This document shows positions 19,681 to 30,869 of a stretch of DNA of 64,000 nucleotides, piece by piece. Numbering within the stretch: position 1 is the stretch's first letter; each line of letters starts with the position of its first letter. The DNA is from Hysterangium stoloniferum (taxonomy: Eukaryota; Basidiomycota; Agaricomycetes; Hysterangiales; Hysterangiaceae), in contig WHVD01000050.1 in the NCBI GenBank assembly GCA_015178975.1, positions 517,014 to 581,013 of the forward strand, read 5' to 3'. The notes beneath the pieces were generated by a model. The model had not been told where the DNA came from. It ran no database searches and saw only the letters and a list, made by a program, of their open reading frames with translations. Position numbers and translations under genes: made by a program.

Positions 19681-21057
19681 GGCTTACTGTCTGAATCACA
19701 CCCAGACATGACACTGATGGCCCTAGGACCTAGAACGATAGAATCCTCAAGGGATGTGGAGATGTCGGAATCGCATAGAGGCATGTCTCAGATTATCTGG
19801 TCCCTTAAACTTTGGGGCTTATTGTTTATATCAGATGCCGAGACCACAACTGCCATGTTGTGCGCAACATCTTCAACATCTGTAGGAGGAGTTAATATCT
19901 CTGATGATATACAAGCCGATGGACCGATAGATATACCCAGTCATCCCCCTCATACAGCAAGCCTGTCAAGGTTGTTATTCACCTGGTCTGAGGGCAGTCT
20001 CACAAGTTTCAAGTCACCGATGCAACTGCAGGCACTAGAAGCTATTCGGGAGGGAAAGGACCATATGATGGTGGTCATGCATACTGGTGGAGGCAAATCG
20101 CTTCTGTGGCAGTTGCCAGCAGCTACATTTCTATCGCACCAAGTGACGTTGGTAGTGGTGCCATTTGTGGCACTTAAAGAAGACATTCAACGTTATATGG
20201 GTGGGCTCTGTGAGGAGTGGACGAAGAAGACTGAGACTGTGAATGGAAAGGTTTCGGTATTTTTGGTTTCACTAGAACAGTTGAAACTGGCGGAATTTCG
20301 TGCATTTGCTCACATGCTAAAGGTCCAAAAATGCCTGGCGCGAATCGTAGTAGATGAGGCGCATGTGATCCTGACTGCTGGTGATTATAGGGAGGATGTG
20401 CAACACCTCCCACACCTGTATACCTATGGGGTACCTGTGACACTGCTCTCTGCGATGATTCCTCCACATGTGACATCTTACGTAAAGGACTTTTTGGGGG
20501 TCCAGGATCTCAGAACGATTAGGGAGAATACGATGATACGCCCAGTGTCAATCCAAGTTCACCAGGAGGACAGTTGGACGGCTTGGAAAAATAGGATTTT
20601 GGATTGTGCGAGATCTGCATTGGCTCAGTTAAAATCAGAGGAAGCTCAGGGCATAGTTTTTTGTTGAACCCGGGAGGATTGTGAAATGTTTGCGGCAGAA
20701 CTAGGAGTTAGAGCATATCATCCTGGTGTGCCTCTCACTGATCAGAAGTCTATCCAAGAGGATTGGGCAGAGGGTAGAACACCTTTGGTGGTGGCGACGA
20801 CAGCTTTCGGGACTGGTTTGGATGGGAAGAATGTCTGATCTGTGATACATGCAGGGATCCCCTATTCATTGATCGACTACATCCAGGAAATGGGTTGGGC
20901 ATTGCGGGACAATAGGGTGTCCTATATTATTATGTTTGTGCTTCGGTCTCAAAGGAACAAGCTTCCTGAAGGGCCAGATTACAAAGGTATAGAGGGCATC
21001 CACAAGCTAGTCTTTGAGGAGAAGGACTGCCGAGACTGGCACTCAGTGGATTCGTAG
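19681..21057 (+). pseudogene. RecQ-like (telomere-linked-type) DEAH helicase core, broken
   Basis: The frame opens at 19681 just after the transposon. Motifs in order: a Q-like stretch PMQLQALEAI; Walker A HTGGGKSLLWQLPA (Lys at 20095-20097); Ia VVPFVALKED; motif II DEAH (20353-20364); motif III LLSAM (20455 reads ATG where RecQ has SAT); IV GIVFC. A TGA follows at 20665-20667. Beyond it the frame continues through TREDCEMFAAELG, motif V VVATTAFGTGLDG, a second TGA at 20836-20838, and motif VI QEMGWALRD in place of QxxGRxGRD. The frame ends at 21057. Superfamily 2 helicases of this kind are multicopy in basidiomycete subtelomeres and mobile DNA. Loss of the arginine finger and two stops make it inactive. 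The likely 5' exons lie at 12688-12953. Confidence 0.8.
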
Positions 21058-21189
21058 ATGGGCAGTTTGTAACCTATGCCGCTATTGGTGGGAACTTCTG
21101 TGACCTATGTTGTGAGCATATGGGGCACCCGATCATCAATCCATTTACACAGGCAGACAAGGCAGGTAGAGTGAGGGGCAGGTAAGCTT

Positions 21190-22270
21190 GAATTTTGGTT
21201 TGATATTTGAGTTTAATTTCTAATATTCCTCTGGCAGTGATGAGAATATGGGGGAGTATGTGATGGAAGACGATAGCTATGAAGATCTGTCAGGAGAGTT
21301 CAATGGCGACACGACTAGATCTCATTCTAGGGCGAGGGAAGGAAGGGCTGAGGAAAGGTTAGTAGGAGTGTATGAATGACAGATTTTTTATGATACGACT
21401 GATGTAGGATTGGGTAGGGTCATGACTTGTGAAGATGGGAAGCAGCAAAACAGTGGAATTTTTAATAAATTTACACCAGCTTCCTCCAGGTCATCCAAAG
21501 GAGCCGAGTTGAAGAGTTCATCCGATTTTACTTGCCTTACAAAAAAGGGTAAGGGTACCCAGTAAGTCGAGAGGTTGGATCTGAATTTGAATATAATTTC
21601 TAATAGTCATAGCAGAGGTGATGGTGATGATGAGATCAACAGCTTCACGGATGAAGATCTTTTGGTAGACGGCAAAGAAAAGAATACTAGATCTGATTGG
21701 ACGGTGAGAGAAAGTACAGTCCAGGAAAGGTTAGGAGTCTACAGACAATACATTTTTTATCTTAAAACTGAAGTCGGATTGGGTAGGGGCACGATTTCTC
21801 GACATGTAAACACAGTACCTTCAAATATGTGGAGGAAGAGGGATGCAAAGCAGGAAAACCCCCCGGTTTTTAAAAAACCTATGCCAGCTTCCTCCAGCTC
21901 GCCCAAAGGAGCAGAGTATGATCGTTCATCCATTTTCACTTGCCTTACAGAAAAGGATAAGGGCACCCAGTAAGTCGAGACATTGGATCTGGGTTTGAGT
22001 TTGATTTCTAATAGTCATACCAGAGGGGATACTGAGGGTGATGATGATGAGGAGATGGAGTACTATATCAATAGCTTCACGAATGAAGATCTTCTTTCAG
22101 TAGACTTGGATGGGAAAGGAAAGAGTATAAGATCTGATACTATGGTGAGAGAAAGTACAGTCCAGGAAAGGTTAGGAGTCTACAGATGACACACATTTTA
22201 TGTCAAGACTGACATTGAATTGGGTAGTGGCGGGACCTCTCAACATAGGGCGGCAGTCTCTTTAAAGGGA
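21190..22270 (+). repeat. Three tandem ~400-bp coding-like units after the helicase
   Basis: The units start near 21205, 21570 and 21975. Each contains a variant of TTTGATTTCTAATAGTCAT, an acidic coding-like stretch ending in SFTDEDL or SFTNEDL, and a shared stretch RESTVQERLGVYRQ. The first unit is the most diverged. They lie between the helicase core and its cysteine-rich tail, so an exon-intron block of the gene has been amplified. Units 2 and 3 read openly at 21575-21973 and 21983-22189 in different frames, so the block is not simply in frame. Confidence 0.7.
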
Positions 22271-22284
22271 CTCTCTTCGCCAAT

Positions 22285-23053
22285 TTGAAAAAAAGGGGTG
22301 TGGATGAGGTTTCCCCACCAGTTATCGGCGAAGATGATAGGAGTCAGTGCCGAAAACTGTCCTACAAAATGCCAGATGCCTCACCACGTTTTTTGAGCAT
22401 TGGCAGGGAAGTGCCGATTTCTGGATACACATCTCTAGGGTGGACAGGATATACGGCATTGATTCCTGCCTCGTCCAGCTCCTCAATAGGACGAGGGGGG
22501 AAGAATTGGAATTCTCCTACTTTGAATATATGTACGGATGGGTCAGGCTTCGTTTAGTGACAGGATTCCTTCAAGTAGTGCTGGACCATCGATCATGGCA
22601 CAACAACAGTGGTCTATTACTGCAGAGGGGGACTTTGAATGATTTGGAAACGAGCTTGAAGGCCTAATGCGAACATTGAAGGGGTCTTGCATGATTTGTT
22701 GTTTAATACACAAAGATTGGCATCAAGAACATACTGCACGACATTGTCCTAGGAATCAACATCGACTGTCTGACCTTTTGGATGTGCTTCAGACGTATCG
22801 TTGCCCCCCGAAATCGCAGATGTGTTATGGATGCTTAATGGGGACAGGTGTTAAAAAATTCCAACATGGCATGTCAAAAACAGGCAAGGAATGTGTGTAT
22901 CTGGACATCCTTCCACCACTTTTATGGGTGATCTGGGAACATGAGGAGACTCATAACGGAGTTGTTGCAGAGTTTGAGCCAAAGACTGCAGGGGGGATAC
23001 CTGTAGGGTCTAGAAAAGAAATGGAGGAGTGGCTTTTACGTTCACCAGGATGA
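22285..23053 (+). pseudogene. Cysteine-rich C-terminal region of the RecQ-like protein
   Basis: A first stretch (22347-22667) contains ARCLTTFFEHWQGSADFW. The frame at 22667-23053 has CMICCLIHKDWHQEHTARHC followed by PPKSQMCYGCLMGTG and ends RKEMEEWLLRSPG. The C-x2-C, H-x4-H and C-x2-C pattern is a zinc-binding tail like that seen in fungal mobile RecQ helicases after the helicase core. Frames change between the parts, and the upstream helicase carries two stops, so the whole gene is treated as one pseudogene spanning 12688-23053 around the transposon. Confidence 0.55.
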
Positions 23054-24640
23054 AGAGAGTTTCCAAAAATCTCTCAGGTGTTGGTGTGGATATTCAGGGA
23101 CTTGATTTAAGATGGCTGGGGGAGTTTTAGAAAGGAAAAAGTCAGATCTCGTTTTTGAGACAGGTTTCTTAATTCTATTCGTCCACGAGTCTCTTGTTAG
23201 GTATTGAGTACATCAACTTGTGTGGGAGGTAGAATTTTACTTTGAATACTCAGATCAAATAGATTCCCAGTTGATTTTTGGTAAATATTGGATAGAATTT
23301 GGGTCTGATCATGGGTCGTTTAAATTGCAAGTAGAGGATCCTATATTAAATAAATAAAACTTGATTTGAAGGAGAAGGAATAGGACGTGGATCGGTTCTC
23401 AGCCTGGCAAGAGAGGTACGTGTGAAGATAATAAAGGGAAGTGGATGTGAAGGATTAGAAGTGCAGGAAGGAGGGAATGTAGATTGAGGAGAGTCAACTA
23501 TGGACGGACAGTGGTATAAGGTAGCTAATGGGACAAGTGACTAAATATAACAGTATGTATATTCCGGAAGGGTTTCCACAAAAAAAAGTCAGCTAGACAG
23601 GGTTCGAGAGGGAAAGGGAAGGATCTTGAAACTCGGCCAAGGTTCTACCTCCTAACGATGGTCAAGCTTAGACTGCAGCCCTCGTTAGCATGGTGAAGAT
23701 CATAGAGCTCCACAGTGTGGAAAGGCCAGTAGCACATCAATTTGCACCATCTCTGTCTGTGATTCACAGTACAGCTTTGAAAACATCCTCTCACAATACT
23801 CAGTCTGAGATGTGATGGAGGTTCTATGGGAAGAGTTGCATGGTGGGGGATGAGTGCATGACTCAAAGATTATCGAGAAATTGTTCCCTGCATAAAGCTC
23901 ATTCACATCCCCAAACAAACGGGACACCAAAAATTACCTCAGTTCCTTTTCTTTTTTGAGGGCTTTATTCACACATTTCTCAAATAATTTGTGCATGGTG
24001 CATTCACAAATATAGCACAGGGTTTCCATCAAAATACAGCTGGTGCTTGAATAATCAACCTAAGCAATAGGGAGAAATATAACCAGGTGGTTACTGCAAT
24101 GGACAATAGAAATTTAGCAAGTTTTGATCTGTATAATATAGATCTCGCCCCTTCAGCTATCATGCCTATTCCTCTCCGCGACTCCATTTTGCTGTGACAA
24201 CTGCAGGGCCCCCATCACAATTGAACTGTACAGCACATCCTCTTCCCTTCCTTATACACCACCTTGACCCAATAATATGTCCCTCCCCCACTGTCCCAGA
24301 GGCTCTAACTGTACTGTCTTGCACTGGACAAACAGACCACTCCCACTTTCAAATCCTTCCAGGCAACATCCCTGAGTTAGTGGGCTGCCAGTAGGTAAAG
24401 TCTTCCAGTCATTCTTAATATTTTCTATGCTGACATGCATAAAGTGCTGGTCTTTCAATTGAGATACTCAAAAATGTTATTAACATCACATGTTGCTGAA
24501 GTCTGATTTATTTTGCCTATATTTCAAGTGTAATCTAACATCCAAAACCAAGGGACAATACAAATCAGAGAAGAATTTCATCTGCAAACAATCATAATGC
24601 ATGACAAGCTACCACCAGTGCGAATACATTAAAAGTTTGA
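23054..24640. other. No convincing gene
   Basis: Short frames on both strands lack recognisable motifs or good splice sites. A weak minus-strand open stretch at 23645-23930 and a plus-strand proline-rich one at 24194-24394 are probably chance. This looks like intergenic or strongly decayed DNA. Confidence 0.5.
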
Positions 24641-24647
24641 ATGATCC

Positions 24648-27006
24648 CTAAAGCTCAGTGTTGAAAATATCATCAAATACCTGAAAGGTAAGGTGTCCAT
24701 TTAAAGTTTCATGATTGAATGATGGCACAGGAAAACCAGGTGCCCAATTTTCCAGATCCAGTTCATGGTAAGTACACTCCGTGCGACCTCTAAAAATAGC
24801 CTCACGCATAGAGGTAAGGTGCCCTTTCAAGGAAGCGAATTGGGGGGTGAATGTGGGAAGTAATTTCGATTTAGATATAAAGGTGGTCTTATAGTGTTCT
24901 AAGGCTTGACCACCCAATGTCAACCATTCCTGTAGTGGTGGATCGTCAATTTCTTTCCCGTCCTGATAATGAGCTGTGAAAAACATCAAGACATGAAAAA
25001 ATGACTTGAGGTCATGCCGGTACAAGTGCTTGACAGTTGAACTTGGGTCCATCAAATCAATGGACATAAAAGGCCATGTTCCCATTCACTGTTTCGATTC
25101 TGGATGGTTTTCCGTCCCATCCACATAGCATGCCATATCGAAATCATTTAAAACACCAAAAATATCATCCTTTTCACGTTGAAACATCAAGTTCCCAAGA
25201 CTGATGTCACGATGAAGGATTTTTGCGATTCTGTATAACCAATCATGGGCTACAATTCCACGTCAGGAAATATATGGCATGTGTTATGAAACAACCAACT
25301 CACCCTTCAAGGTTTGATGAAACACATCCTTTACTTCCCTGGCATCCTTCAGCTCTGTAAGGGGAAAAAGCTCATTTTGAAGAAGAATCCTCAATTCCCG
25401 AAGCTCATACTTATTGGGCTCCTTCGAATTCAAAAACGTAACAATTCGGCAATGAGCATCCTTTGTATCGGGGGGGAAGGTGTGGGAATATAAAATGCTA
25501 GGAAAATGCTTTTGAACCCAATAATGCTTTGGATGAGAGGAGGCGATGTCTCGTGCCCGGTAGATATATATCCATTCTGGTATTCTTTTCTGACTTGGCC
25601 AGCTGACTTTGATAACGGCGACAGTGGACCAAGATGTGGCATCAACTCTGAAAACAGACATGCCACGCCCGATTAATGCATGTTGGCAAAAGATAATCTT
25701 TTCCACAGTGACTGTGCGGCCATCTGGGAGGTGCAGTCTTTCTCCAACAAACAGCTCTGTGAAAGGCTGCCTAGCATGGTTGTGTTTTGTTTTGAGAAAG
25801 GGGGATATAAATTTCGGGGTGATTTCAGTTGCAAGACCGTGCCCTCGGGGATCCAGCCTACCGTATGCTATTAGCATTCCAACAAATTTCGTCCTATCTG
25901 TAATAAAGTCCAGTGGTTGCGATCGGACGGTCAGGCCATGATGATAATATCGAAGTTGAATTTTAAAATCGGTAATCAAATAACTGATGATATGATTCAG
26001 TAGATTCCCATTCGAGAACATCTCGAGCGCATAACCGGTGCACTGCAGATCACTCTCATCAATTTCAATACCAACCTTGGTCCTTTTTGACACTTGCTCC
26101 AAATTGCTAGATGAAGACCACTTCTGCTGAGACTCAGAGCTATATAGTTTCATGTCTTGATCCTTTTCTTGTGTGTCCCTCATTGTGGCTGTTCTTGTAC
26201 TGCGACGAGTAGGAAGGAGTAAGTTGTTTGACTTTGAATTAGATGAACCAGCTCTTGCTGGGATCTGCTCTTCACTGGGAGTGTTTGTTTTACTAGTCGA
26301 TTCTACTCGGACAGGCCAGGAAGTGTTTGTTTTACTAGTCGATTCTACTCGGACAGATCAGGATAGACTTACCTGTCTTAGAAGAAAGTTTCCTGGATCC
26401 CTTGGACTTCAGGTACTCTGTGAGGCTTTTCACAACCAGCTTGAATTCCCAGAAATCCAACACCTCGCCCCAGTGGAAGGCATAAATCTGTTCTGGCCCA
26501 TTCTTTGACAAGTTATCGGGGTTGATTCTTCCTCCTTGCTTAAATGCCTCTGTAAGCACCCCCAATACATCCGGCTTACGTGCAGCATACGATCCCCAGA
26601 TCAGGCTTCCATCATTGCGACACAGCCGTCTTTCTTTCAACCCTATTTCATTGAAGCCATAGTTGACCATTTCCGAAAAAGGAGCATAATGCTCAGATTC
26701 ATCAGAGACTGGCTCACTGTACTTGTCCATGAGCTTTTTAAAGCCTTTGGTCTTAACGATTCTGTCCGCTTGTGCCATGGCCTCTGGGTCAAGTTTGAAG
26801 TTAAGGATGTGTTCTAAAAATTCTTCAAACTCGATTGTGGCACAATTCTGGAGACCTTGCTGAAGATATGGATAGTAATCTGACACTTTAGTCTTTATAT
26901 GGAAAGCTGAATTACTTCCAGACCCTCGGTTGAGGGGGGTGTTGTGTATGGAGGGACTCAGAGCCTTGGTCTGTGAGGGAGGTGTTATAGGTCTTGTGCA
27001 GGCCAT
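24648..27006 (-). pseudogene. FunK1-type fungal protein kinase, copy 1, one nonsense codon
   Basis: ATG at 27006 opens exon 1, which contains KPDVLG and, further on, WGEVLDFWEFKLV, a PD...ExK pair. An intron (about 26372-26189; GTAAGT donor) holds a 42-bp tandem duplication. Exon 2 (26188-25284) carries the kinase N-lobe with LHLPDGRTVTVEKII and VAVIKVSW. After a small intron the catalytic loop AKILHRDIS lies at about 25230-25205. The activation segment ends KQ, then TGA (25086-25088), then MGTWPFMSID, where relatives read RTGTWPFMS. The C-lobe continues to 24648 with HDLKSFFHVL. FunK1 is a large fungal family related to eukaryotic kinases. The stop fits CGA to TGA, and the neighbouring Met fits ACG to ATG. 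Confidence 0.75.
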
Positions 27007-27204
27007 GACAGTTGAACAAGGTGTGGTGTGGTATATACACCTCAGACTTCGGACTTTAAAAAATGGCATCTGAGCTTAATTGCCCAAACTACATAAAAAT
27101 CTAAATTTGCCCAAACAAATGCCCAGCCCCTCCTAATGATTCGCATCCAATGATCAAATCAGTAGACATTGTCATGGCCTAAAGGGTGATGCAAGTAGCC
27201 GTGA

Positions 27205-27715
27205 AGGCTATGACCAAACTGCAGGGGGGTTTGGGTGCAGAGGTTTGGTTTTAATGATGATTGGGAGGATGCTTAAAGATATCAAAGTGAGGAGGAGTCC
27301 ATTTGAGGAGATGCTGATGGGATGTTGTTATGAAGGAAAGATGAATATAATATATATTATTGTCATCCACAGTGGGCCCGTCCACTTCCCTAATTTCATA
27401 CATAAAATACATACAAGGGGGTAGACATATAATTTGGTGGAAGGGGTTTTTGGATAAACCCTAATTTGTGGGAGAAAAGACGGATTTTTTGTGTGCATGT
27501 GTGGAAATAATACATATATATAATATAATACAATATACATTATTTGGAGACTTCAAAAGACTGAGATGAGACGTCTTGGCAGTGAACTGATTTTGGAGTG
27601 TGTGACGGATTTCCTGAAGAGGATCTACCTGCAAATTCTTCCTACTTTTCATCAGGAAAGCAGTAAGAATCACTCCCTGTAAGCTAAGCAGGGGAGCGCT
27701 GGGGCCATATGACGT
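27205..27715 (+). repeat. Dispersed ~510-bp repeat R2, copy 1
   Basis: Collinear and highly similar to 47903-48425, in the same orientation. It starts GGCTATGACCA, contains an AATATATATTATTG tract and ends in a partial CRE hairpin (CCCTGTAAGCTAAGC...CATATGACGTC, about 27676-27717). No coding potential is convincing. The SINE-like repeat follows within 40 bp at both sites, so the three units travel together. Confidence 0.8.
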
Positions 27716-27744
27716 CCCCGTGTTAAACCGGTGGTAGATGTATA

Positions 27745-27875
27745 TTTAGAAATTGGGCGCTAGTACAGGGACAGATGCCCTGCATTGACGCCCATCTCAG
27801 AGGGAATTAATTTTCTAGAGTGGCATCGCGACTTCACAGGGCTAAGTCCTAATTTTTGCTGGAAAAAAAAAAAGA
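27745..27875 (+). repeat. SINE-like dispersed repeat, copy 1 of 6
   Basis: It contains ATTGGGCGCTAGTACAGGG, GATGCCCTGCATTGACGC, TTTTCTAGAGTGGCATCGCG and a poly(A) run followed by GACAGGTAAA. Other copies: 32290-32440, 41163-41285 and 48448-48540 on plus; 50845-51000 and 55435-55575 on minus. No clear A/B box of a tRNA-derived SINE was found, so 'SINE-like' refers only to size, dispersal and the A-run. Confidence 0.7.
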
Positions 27876-27879
27876 CAGG

Positions 27880-28330
27880 TAAAGGTTATGTGATGTATAT
27901 ATGTAGGCATGTATCGAAATAATACATACATATATATATATAATATAATATAATATAATACAGTTAATAAGGACCATTGCTGTTTTGACGCAGGAAGATT
28001 AGTAAGCAGACAGTGACCTCCCTCTCACTCGTCTCGTGACTCAACTTTTTTTATTTTTATTTTATCTCACTCCAGTCTGGTGAACAACATCATGTTGGGG
28101 TCTAAAGCGGAAGCCAGCTGCGACGACAGGTGACAGGCATCAATGGCCGCAGGTGCGGGCGGCTACCATGAGACTAGTTACAGTACCAACAAATTGAAAG
28201 AAAAGAGAAAAGCGGTAGGAAATGTGAAAGGGGATGGTGGGTGGGAAATAAAAAGAACTGTCCCAAATACTGCAAGCATCCTGTGAGATGGAAGAGGGGA
28301 AAAGCGCTAGCGAACAATAAAGGAAGATGG
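27880..28330. other. No gene seen; TA-rich microsatellite
   Basis: A TATATATATAATATAATATA tract lies near 27930-27962. The rest is non-repetitive sequence without recognisable exons. Confidence 0.5.
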
Positions 28331-28862
28331 TCACACAAAAGTGACATTGAGTGTTGGACCTGGGTTAATGAAATCAATCGACATAAAAGGTAGGGTTTCC
28401 GTTCGCTGCTTGGATGCTGGATCATTTTCTATTCCATCCACATAGATTGATTTAATACACCAAAAACTTGATCCTTTTCGGAGTTGAAAGATCAAGTTTC
28501 CAAGGCTAATGTCACGATGAATGATTTTTGCCACTGTATAACCAATGATGACCGGTCTAGCGAGGACAACTATCTTTGCTTTGTCAGAAATTTTAGAATC
28601 GTCATCATTGCAAATACACTTACATTGTCCAAATTAGATGATATATGTTTCTGCATGGTCTCATCCCCTGCTTCCCAGCCTGTCCAAAATGAATTTCATG
28701 AGTTAGCGTCCAAGTCAGGTGTAGGTAATTGAAACATACAATTCTCCTCTCAAGCGGTTCAGGTCCGAAAACGTCATTTATGATATGTCTTTCCTCAGTC
28801 ACAATGTCTTCCGTCTTCCAAATATCAAATCGAAGCTCCAAAGTTGGTGGCTGCAGTCCCAA
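28331..28862 (-). pseudogene. FunK1 kinase relic, copy 2
   Basis: Two minus-strand blocks remain. The one at 28862-28620 (LELRFDIWKTEDIVTEERHI) lies upstream in the gene. The one at 28534-28331 has AKIIHRDISLGNLIFQLRKG, then a disturbed linker, SKQRTETLPFMSIDF and a truncated end. It therefore keeps the catalytic loop HRD and the activation-loop RT..PFMS motif but lacks the N-lobe start and the C-lobe. It is useful as a comparison because its SKQRT shows what copy 1 had before its TGA stop. It is non-functional as it stands. Confidence 0.7.
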
Positions 28863-28869
28863 CTAGTCC

Positions 28870-29772
28870 AGGCCGACCGGTGAAAAGTGTTCAAAGCCGA
28901 ATAAGTGGCCAAATCCAAGGTAGTAGTACATTGTTGTTTTGTGGCATTCGCACTTAGACTGATCTCATTTCATTTCATTTCTTCATCTGGAAGAACTTGG
29001 TCATATTCCCACATCACATCCGCCGCCGCATGTGAAAGAAGCAGCTCTGAAGGATAGCATGTTTCTTTCCAAGATCGGTCCTCTGTGATGGAGATGCAGA
29101 TCCGCATATGACTGGCCACGGACGTCTCCATGTACTCGACCGTCTCGGGGTGCCCAAACACTACATCCAAGGCGAATCATTGCGAAACTAGTGCAAGCGA
29201 ACATGCCGCCTTTGTATTATCATAATCGTGCGCCAGCATCAGCTTCCACTTAGCTACTGCCACAAGCTCCGAAATCGGAACGCACACGTTCGTCGTAGAC
29301 CATCTGTATATAGACATGAGGTAAATCCCACCGTAGTGTTGTCCCACTCACAAAGGACGCATGTTATTGTTCATTTTAGTTTTAAATGTTGTGGTTGTCA
29401 CTCTACCCTTTTCTCTGTCTTTTTCCTCTTCTAGTTACTGTTATCATACTAGTACTGGCTTCTGTATTTTTGCATAGTTTTTACTAGATGATCCATGGCA
29501 TAGGTTTCAGTAGAAGGATTCTGAACGGTCACTCAGGCTATGTCAACACATTAAGTACATAGGTAAATTAAGAACAAGGTAATACAGGCTGGTATCTGAT
29601 TAGTAATGGTCAAAAAGCAATAGAATATCTGACAATGAGACATGGAGGACAAGGGAGGAGCATGCTGAGGTCAGAGACAACTATGGTGTCTGAAATAGTA
29701 CCTAAGTATATCAGCAAAAAATGTCACAGTGAAAAGAAGAGGAGACATACAGAATGACTACAAAGGTTAACG
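28870..29772. other. No supported gene
   Basis: A minus-strand open stretch at 29170-28970 (about 66 codons) has ordinary coding-like composition but no recognised domain or clear splice sites. It could be a stray exon fragment. 29230-29770 shows nothing. Confidence 0.4.
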
Positions 29773-30780
29773 TTACTTCCTCTGGATAGCCCTCTCTAAC
29801 TCGTCTATCTTGGCCTGCAGTTTTCGTCTTTCCTCTATACCCTCTTCCCTACCCTCTTCCCTACCCTTTTGTATAGCAGTCTGCTCGTGTTCTTTGAGCT
29901 CAGCTTCCCGCCGCTCTCGTGCTAGGCGAATCTGTCACCAGCTATAAGCCTCCAAAAGAATCCCCGTATCCAAGACACGCACCTCATCACAAACTCTATC
30001 ATGTTCCTCGCGAAATTTTCCAGCCATAACCACAACTTGCTCCTGTCTTTCTTTGTGCCAGGTCATACCCGCCCACTCACCTTTTCTGTATTTTTCACCC
30101 GACCAAGCCTGCCCAACATCAACATCTTGAGACAAAGACCTGTCAACGCGAAATCTATATGCGTCTTCCAATACCCTTAAGACCATATCTGAGTACCAGT
30201 AACACTGCATACTCAACAGCCGGTATTGGCTATTATGGGTCCTGACCACCCAAGCAGCGATAGCAAGGTGGACGAGGGTGATATTGGTGTTTGTAACGTC
30301 AACCTTTTCGAGCACCCTGTCGTGTCTTGGCCATCCGCTAACCGTGGAAACCTCGTCCGAAGCTGCACGCTCTTTGAGTGAGTCCATCGATGATGAGACA
30401 TGAGAGGCGGAATGTTGCCTGCTGGTGGTGGTAGGAGTATAGTCTCCGGGAAACCGCTCAATGTGAAGATAACGAGTGCAGCCGTCAGCATGCTGAATCT
30501 TAGCAATGAAGTATTCGTGCACTGCCGAGGTATCCCTTTCCTTCATCCGCCGTAACTCCAGCGCTCTTGAATTTTCTATAATGTGGGCATACTCTGCTGA
30601 AACGACATAATTGCAGAGCTCTCGATGCCATGAATCGATTCCAGATTTGTCGGGGCACCCTGTAGATAGGTTGGCTTCGTGGTCGGCCATGTGAAGAAGT
30701 CGTAGCAGGGCTGGGATAAAGGAGTTGGTGAAGGATGTGAGTGAGAATCGTGAGGTTCGCTGGGCTTTTGACGGCTTCAT
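29773..30780 (-). pseudogene. Orphan agaricomycete-type gene with coiled-coil tail, one in-frame TGA
   Basis: On the minus strand, ATG 30780 (MKPSKAQ; an upstream ATG at 30867 is also open) leads to a 280-residue frame ending at TGA 29937-29935. Directly after that codon the same frame continues for about 53 codons to TAA 29775-29773, with QIRLARERREAELKEHEQ, then two GREE repeats and IEERRKLQAKIDELER. This is a strong coiled coil. The codon is TGA where CGA (Arg) would keep the frame. A conserved-looking centre (NTNITLVHLAIAAWVVRTHN, then MQCYWYSDMVLRVLEDAY) resembles a family of uncharacterised agaricomycete proteins with an N/QCYW motif. The function is not known. It could be an intact gene if TGA is an error or a spliced site, but no intron fits well. 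Confidence 0.6.
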
Positions 30781-30869
30781 TATTACCAACTGTGAACTTG
30801 TTGTAGTTATGCGATAGATCGATAAAGCCACGATGAAAACTAACTTGCCCGTGCAACGACAATCCAACG

